IMG/VR virus record: IMGVR_UViG_3300025809_000050
Span: 1 to 37,525 of that record
Length of the DNA stretch: 37,525 nt
Origin: a virus
Strand: one strand, 5' to 3'
A program made the position numbers and the translations under genes. This document shows positions 35,901 to 37,525 of the stretch, piece by piece. The notes beneath the pieces were generated by a model. The model had not been told where the DNA came from. It was given only the letters and a program-made list of their open reading frames with translations, and did not search any database. Numbering within the stretch: the first letter of the stretch is position 1; each line of letters starts with the position of its first letter.

Positions 35901-37012
35901 CCCCTACTCAAATAGCAGATAGTCTTGCTATATCTACAGGTGGTGCAACTTTTTATAGAAATAGAATCAATACTTACAAAAAACAAGGTCTTACAGACGT
36001 TGAGGCTGAACAAAAAGCGTTTATTGATTTTAGTGAAGTTTCTGATGAATCTCAACAGTCTGCAGATCCTATGTTAATATCAAGTCAACAAGCTGGTGTT
36101 TTAGGTAGATTAATTTTAGCCTTTCAAAACACGCCAATGCAATATACTAGGCTTATGAAAAAAGCTGGTTTAGATTTAATAAACGGCAGAGGTGACGCAA
36201 AAACTAATATATCAAAAATAGTATATTACGGTTTTATTCAAAACTTAATATTTTCTACATTGCAAAACGCTTTGTTTGCAATGATACCAGGATTTAACGA
36301 AGACGATGAAGAAACTGAAGAAACTATGTCTGCACAACTTGATAGGAAAAAAACTAGAATAGCTAACGGTATGATTGATACTATACTTAGAGGTTCTGGC
36401 GTTGCTGGAGCGGCTATATCTACAATAAAAAATGCCTATATGAAATATATATCAGAAGAAGAAAAAGGATTTCTGGCAGATCATACTTATACTATATTAG
36501 AACTTGCTAATTTATCACCACCAATTGGGTCTAAGCTTAGAAAAGTATATAGTGGTATACAAACCAGTAAAAAGAAAAAAGATGTTATAGCAGAAAGAGG
36601 TTTTGATGTTACTATTGACGGCAAATTCAATTTAGGAGCTTCATACGAAGTTACAGGTGATCTTGTTTCAGGTGTTTTTAACTTACCTGTTGATAGATTA
36701 GTTGCAGAGATAAACGCTTTAACAGAAGCTTTAGATGATAGAAATACTAAGTGGCAAAGATTAGCTTTAGCTATGGGTTATAGAACTTGGGATGTTAATG
36801 CAAAAAACGAAGAGCATGATAGAATAAAGTCAGAAGGCAAAGCTAGAAGAAAAATAGAAGGTATAGAAAAAGGTAAAAAAACTAGAGCTGAAAACAAAAG
36901 AATAAAAGATTCAATATATAATTCTTTATCTCCAGCAGAAAAAGATAAGATAATGTTTGAAAAACTTGACGCAAATATAGAAAAAATGTTTAAAAAATTA
37001 GATGAAATTTAA
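26903..37012 (+). CDS. Giant 3369-aa multi-domain virion protein (gp16 position; HExxH and HAD domains)
   Basis: This is one intact frame of over 10 kb. The N-terminal ~120 residues are acidic and disordered, followed by a helical region to about 800. A Gly/Ala-rich hydrophobic stretch at about 830-1070 (FPNILMAIGTGSVGNALKL and similar) could enter a membrane. VVLHEINHAQD carries a zinc-protease motif, H1410-E-x-x-H1414. A helical domain near 1650-1680 reads NFDASKATFGSYIANTGMQR. A complete HAD phosphatase set follows: D2471-F-D2473-D-T, VLTARP with T2550, a Lys in NPKAKADW, and FTDDATKN with D2606/D2607. The C-terminal block (about 2900-3135) has SALLQLISNVNFINW, LAFQNTPMQYTRLM and a hydrophobic NLIFSTLQNALFAMIPG. 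Position after gp13/14/15-like genes suggests an ejected core protein. It is about 2.5 times the T7 gp16 length. No lytic transglycosylase or RNA polymerase motif was seen. Confidence 0.85.
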   Translation: MPYIQLSDPDFPLSEMDLQLLASQQEPPVTVEKYIEENNIQFVEGEEFDNNGVVKKIEDIDKEVDIIENFQPGAAQPSATAVPTNPTALENINTELLAEDISLDSVIQDQRPLDYVDVDEAQAEYDELEKQYPNLMDRRKWWGGINDDVYMDGYAEREAARVKLEKANTALRNSTINVNIPETFIGDNIENIQKAFENPITGFGDVATFQSNENKVGAQNESVLTATLNNGDVLELPMNYESFFRGSDKQKRIFEQNYQKLKDYQLSLIKANDIVDVVTNIIDPSQVSSLVESVDEGNLSLTALNKQLKAINYEVKPIYDNDKRILGITDDDTELEKQQKQIGAAVNNGENKIIGYQLLKNGRPFNLLSTAKFDNTTQSFNPLVEKESFNLDAVQTYLRNNLTTEETNIVKESLVNTYNDWVQIQQAKKVELEKKISKDNNAEVVRQYIKDKTFAKKVSGYLKLLNQSNSEVNFSEEEILHIEAYFNKRTNYANDKVFRDKTLQLNSKYVNQLEFVLDTSHLELATSNPYATVEENLAYYSNKEGLKYPGLIEKLQALDIKGLVKNSLVGSDGNGGLRRSIIDKRFDTMHGSAIKEIGDDEQTIIDTGMLLSKTENALQDKSLVYKAQKLKVASELLEKIPKLGIVAVDEKVKNIKGIEYNFQNIEGQGSFYSISASADLSDEDQAKFDEARAMLFKIQNTLINLQEDKKETIDNFKNQIVNLKYKETLNESEKNERTKVEINSLLSTINDDTGKQYTLKEATDYIKKRDSQQINMYDAFAKEYGTAELMAKDFGDATYGIFLALPTLTGSQWAIDEQVRLNQKNEVYMTMGELGDGSGNKGLFALRTLSQQFPNILMAIGTGSVGNALKLSDAMVKTTIATTFGVTSGADTYRRLTVQTDLVDQAKKQQVWLKGAYKEGLIDQSTYANGMADAAQTIAFNNMSDTQILGASFMTGVVEGTVTRYIGSANNTVKILKDVRGYPTISQTALANKNTLLGKYGLYGMEYGKRVGGELIEESTILLGTQGLSEFAILDRDFNLDQLDDVWFSTLLTAGFSNGPSLAYSAVVNVSVSQEMKKQASEQYNKIKILRESLLNENLNDSEVKAINNEIQERTEGLGEMNGEAAVDAQALGGDKLKKLFHFKQIKDGLLRRAGVDANTDPSKINYILGQYKRRKLTSDEKSNFETELSSIESSINEIRNSDKNYESVKDMLNDNDPTFGMYAATEKRLKQNPTDQWKRAKTPRQKIAAVISYLNSEVTSENTEKARKDPKVEEKWQEQVKIYTLMGMPVPDKEKWLINEGRLLGRQTTTAITVATESSQAADILNEKSLNDLTLIQKPEGSDLLVELESMYKNKEITVVEYENLKNELKANPTSEGFIVNNKFIINAVGDIKERIKANDYRASIVVLHEINHAQDDRFFGNTTDGLSARGKDYAENFRKALLESSNVDLKSIGDQASSIVKQLYNEFNKDGTINDTYLDEWTKEAQSLLFAFEGDLQLETAEQSFGTLDNIIDKVFGGSRYNINTPQKALAYALGSNAAARQGKMSEFVKRGIELQNKGAIVENLSTKASRSLNTLQTINNKNANVENFKPITQEQFDSTISKVASRTWSRFGRPIPENIREKFIGSLNDRTGRKKWIADAEQILNTIALNFDASKATFGSYIANTGMQRANSWAKNEFGIPSVSQGTRVGIESEQVQSKADATTDLKSRAKKESKESIPSIKENIKFKDKKSLDNKILKGVAKEVKYKLPKISDNKTFKSKSNLIQAITKGLLTTTVDGKNLYAQVIDEMGGRNKTLPTYEQFLNENYETLLSSGGLTTTYLLKAFPQAVQKYVNGMGWVNYDTWKGRTKGTKEGQVDFYRTGDGPYQGSTSGMQKTRRVPNIKNVIPLSQFKGKYIDGINNKVKVAPTEALAKQLLQEIGIQTFAAEINKETSSIKDTFVERQQLLNQLANVYNLEAEVTLETERRGIKNSLALLEPSKFDLWESKKQTFFDEILKAKDYKSKTILNIHKGVYGTEFENEHKDIALQFSKLLIPVDKADGIVFKTNDEFVNYLEDIVLAGDVNQTIVQFTGASIVNSDGVTVPYRISEMTRDLNSVSEARDFVSKVFVPKLIKSFGKEKALDMLVAYAGTTFSQGQTKFGSFEFKNGGLQRHNDASNRTGLFGKQDVDILQNLIQPNFKNVKSIANQTITFNDGTKSRKIEINRSADVQQSMLGDKFKWNESKTDAAIAKDFTKSLMESLPSKGTNDNLTALILATINSSSNSALRLAAPVWGKSATMPYDKIKRPRLATAKDVKDKKAKKIGDKMYTKKGNLMMESNYRFEHAVPARVVLWYLYDSYVNKNKSIDLDLLFDDYRVTIIPITEMDDVITKTGFSSIMLASYKPGDQTWWKRYFNRFTKGKIPYALESYETGDKIGEDFQAYYDSKNPVVFKPNSGEQVLKDNNANEAMKKARSAKYSKKIKKIRVFDFDDTLAKSNSKVLYTMPDGTKGKLSATEFARDAAKMERQGVEWNFEEFNKVVEGRKGPLFNVAKTIQDQRGSEDIFVLTARPQEAAIPIQEFLASIGLNIPLANITGLENGNPKAKADWMVNKFAEGYNDFYFTDDATKNVKAVKEVLDVLDVKSKVQIARAKFSQKLDTEFNLMLEQNKGIDANKRYSQVVAQRLGKNKKRWNFFIPPSADDFRGLTMYMFSGKGKKGEADMEWFNKALIKPYTQGVNAIEKARQQVSNDFAGLVKGFPKIKKLLRSKITDQQYTYDEAIRVYLWEKAGFTIPGLSKRDQNMLSKTVREDANLSSFAEGVLAVSKKETYVEPSEFWSGGTILSDLNSLTTKINRKEFIAEFIENVDIIFNEDNLRKIEANYGTRVREALVDSIYRMKTGENKTSKSKDSAIVNKWNNWVNNSIGAIMFFNRKSALLQLISNVNFINWSDNNPAMAAAAFANQPQYWKDVVRLFNSDKLKQRRAGLKSDVNEAEIAAAVKGSKNKMQTAISILLKYGFTPTQIADSLAISTGGATFYRNRINTYKKQGLTDVEAEQKAFIDFSEVSDESQQSADPMLISSQQAGVLGRLILAFQNTPMQYTRLMKKAGLDLINGRGDAKTNISKIVYYGFIQNLIFSTLQNALFAMIPGFNEDDEETEETMSAQLDRKKTRIANGMIDTILRGSGVAGAAISTIKNAYMKYISEEEKGFLADHTYTILELANLSPPIGSKLRKVYSGIQTSKKKKDVIAERGFDVTIDGKFNLGASYEVTGDLVSGVFNLPVDRLVAEINALTEALDDRNTKWQRLALAMGYRTWDVNAKNEEHDRIKSEGKARRKIEGIEKGKKTRAENKRIKDSIYNSLSPAEKDKIMFEKLDANIEKMFKKLDEI
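31106..31180 (+). other. HExxH zinc-protease motif within the giant protein
   Basis: These codons encode ASIVVLHEINHAQDDRFFGN, with the motif at residues 1410-1414 and a hydrophobic strand just before it, as in gluzincin and metzincin peptidases. A third ligand cannot be assigned with confidence. Many large phage polyvalent proteins carry such a domain, perhaps for self-processing or cleavage of host targets after entry. Confidence 0.6.
34298..34770 (+). other. HAD-family phosphatase domain within the giant protein
   Basis: All four HAD motifs appear in order in about 150 residues: DFDDTLA (motif I, nucleophile D2471 and acid D2473), VLTARP (motif II, T2550), NPKAKADW (motif III Lys) and FTDDATKN (motif IV, D2606/D2607). 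The cap region between motifs I and II is short and charged. Likely substrates are phosphomonoesters such as nucleotide or polynucleotide ends; this is inference. Confidence 0.8.
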
Positions 37013-37023
37013 CACTACAAAAA

Positions 37024-37293
37024 ATGGGATTAGATAATGCTGCTTATGAAAAGCAAAATAAAAAAATGAGGTCAAAGTATAAAAAAGAAACCGGCAAAAC
37101 TTTAGGATCTAGACAAACCACAGGTACTGGAAAACGTAGAGTATCTTTTGCTTGTAGATTTGCAGGTATGGCTGGAGCTATGAAAGATTCTAAAGGTGAA
37201 CCAACTAAAAAAGCAATAGCTTTAAAAAAATGGGGATTTGGTAGTGTAGCTTCTGCTAGAGCCTTTTGTACAAAACATAAAGAAAAAAAATAA
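37024..37293 (+). CDS. Small basic conserved phage protein (89 aa)
   Basis: This 89-residue, strongly basic protein (many Lys and Arg) has a compact conserved core: RRVSFACRFAGMAGAMKDSKG followed by AIALKKWGFGSVASARAFC. Two cysteines bracket the core (in SFACRF and RAFCTK). I recall the same SFACRFAGMxGxMKD and WGFxSVAxAxxFC pattern in short proteins of cyanophages and other marine phages, with no assigned function. It follows the giant gene by 11 bases and overlaps the next start as TAATG. Nucleic-acid binding is a guess from charge. Confidence 0.7.
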   Translation: MGLDNAAYEKQNKKMRSKYKKETGKTLGSRQTTGTGKRRVSFACRFAGMAGAMKDSKGEPTKKAIALKKWGFGSVASARAFCTKHKEKK

Positions 37294-37525
37294 TGGAAGA
37301 GTTATCAGACAAGTCACAAGTAAAACTTGACATAAAAACATTAATAGGTATAATAGCAGGTATTGTATCTATAGCGGGTATATGGTTTGACTTAACAGCT
37401 AAGATAAGCACCATAGACAGTCAACTAGTTAGACTAGAATACAATCAAACACTAAACGATGAGTTTAGAATAAAATGGCCCAGAGGCGAAATGGGCGCTT
37501 TGCCAGATGACGCTAAGCAGGATTT
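37293..37525 (+). CDS. Membrane-anchored protein, cut by the window end
   Basis: An ATG in a TAATG overlap with the previous stop opens a frame that stays open to the last base (77 codons seen). The product has a short charged N-terminus (MEELSDKSQVKLDIKTL), one hydrophobic helix (LIGIIAGIVSIAGIWFDL), then a soluble segment (KISTIDSQLVRLEYNQTLND) and FRIKWPRGEMGALPDDAKQD. A single N-terminal anchor followed by a hydrophilic region could be a spanin-like lysis protein or another small membrane protein. The C-terminus lies outside the window. Confidence 0.65.
   Translation, partial: MEELSDKSQVKLDIKTLIGIIAGIVSIAGIWFDLTAKISTIDSQLVRLEYNQTLNDEFRIKWPRGEMGALPDDAKQD

Noticed and set aside
26903-37012. 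Virion RNA polymerase in the giant protein, as in crAss-like phages
   Set aside because: No DxDxD catalytic loop of that enzyme class was found. The DFDDT site belongs to a complete HAD motif set.
1-37525. tRNA genes, CRISPR arrays, insertion sequences, integrase or attachment sites
   Set aside because: No cloverleaf, spaced repeats, transposase or integrase motifs, or paired terminal repeats were seen. Intergenic space is too small for most of these.

Overview
The window looks like the late, virion-building half of a lytic-type short-tailed phage (podovirus-like) that infects a member of the Bacteroidota, probably a marine one. Every supported gene is on the + strand. The DNA is AT-rich, genes abut or overlap, and no stretch over about 80 bases lacks a gene. 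Three observations point to a Bacteroidota host. Start codons mostly follow A/T-rich leaders (aaattATG, aaaATG) with no Shine-Dalgarno sequence. The large tail protein carries an inserted FISUMP-type domain, which is typical of Bacteroidota and Fibrobacteres surface proteins. The head and tail proteins also resemble those of crAss-like and flavobacterial podoviruses. These family calls rest on remembered motifs, not on a search.

Layout. 1-62: the tail end of an upstream reading frame. 90-2664: a small unknown gene, then a translationally coupled chaperonin operon (groEL, groES, a winged-helix-like protein). 2667-7267: a cluster of small genes. It holds likely virion decoration proteins, a GPG-rich protein, a small HExxH metallopeptidase, a GTA-type three-helix holin, a small membrane protein, a coiled-coil protein, a protein made of two GroES-like halves, and a possible small terminase. 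7267-14630: large terminase, portal, probable scaffold and major capsid protein. 14647-15515: two GC-rich hairpins flank a conserved capsid-adjacent gene. 15532-24031: connector/tail-tube proteins and a tail muzzle apparently made from two genes (1650 and 423 residues). 24037-37012: a T7-like internal core set, meaning a gp13-like GNAT-fold protein, a gp14-like Ala-rich protein, a gp15-position protein and a 3369-residue giant. 37024 to the end: a small basic protein and a membrane-anchored protein cut off by the window.

How it fits together. TerL, portal, scaffold and capsid protein build and fill the head. The 321-, 421-, 1650- and 423-residue proteins form the neck and tail, and the FISUMP insert probably helps contact the host surface. 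The GNAT-fold, Ala-rich, 564-residue and giant proteins are inferred to be packaged and ejected with the DNA. The giant carries both a zinc-protease motif and a complete set of HAD phosphatase motifs. The phage GroEL/GroES pair, together with the double GroES-like protein, suggests a dedicated folding system for these large virion proteins. The double GroES-like protein and the giant multi-domain protein are the most worthwhile items to follow up.
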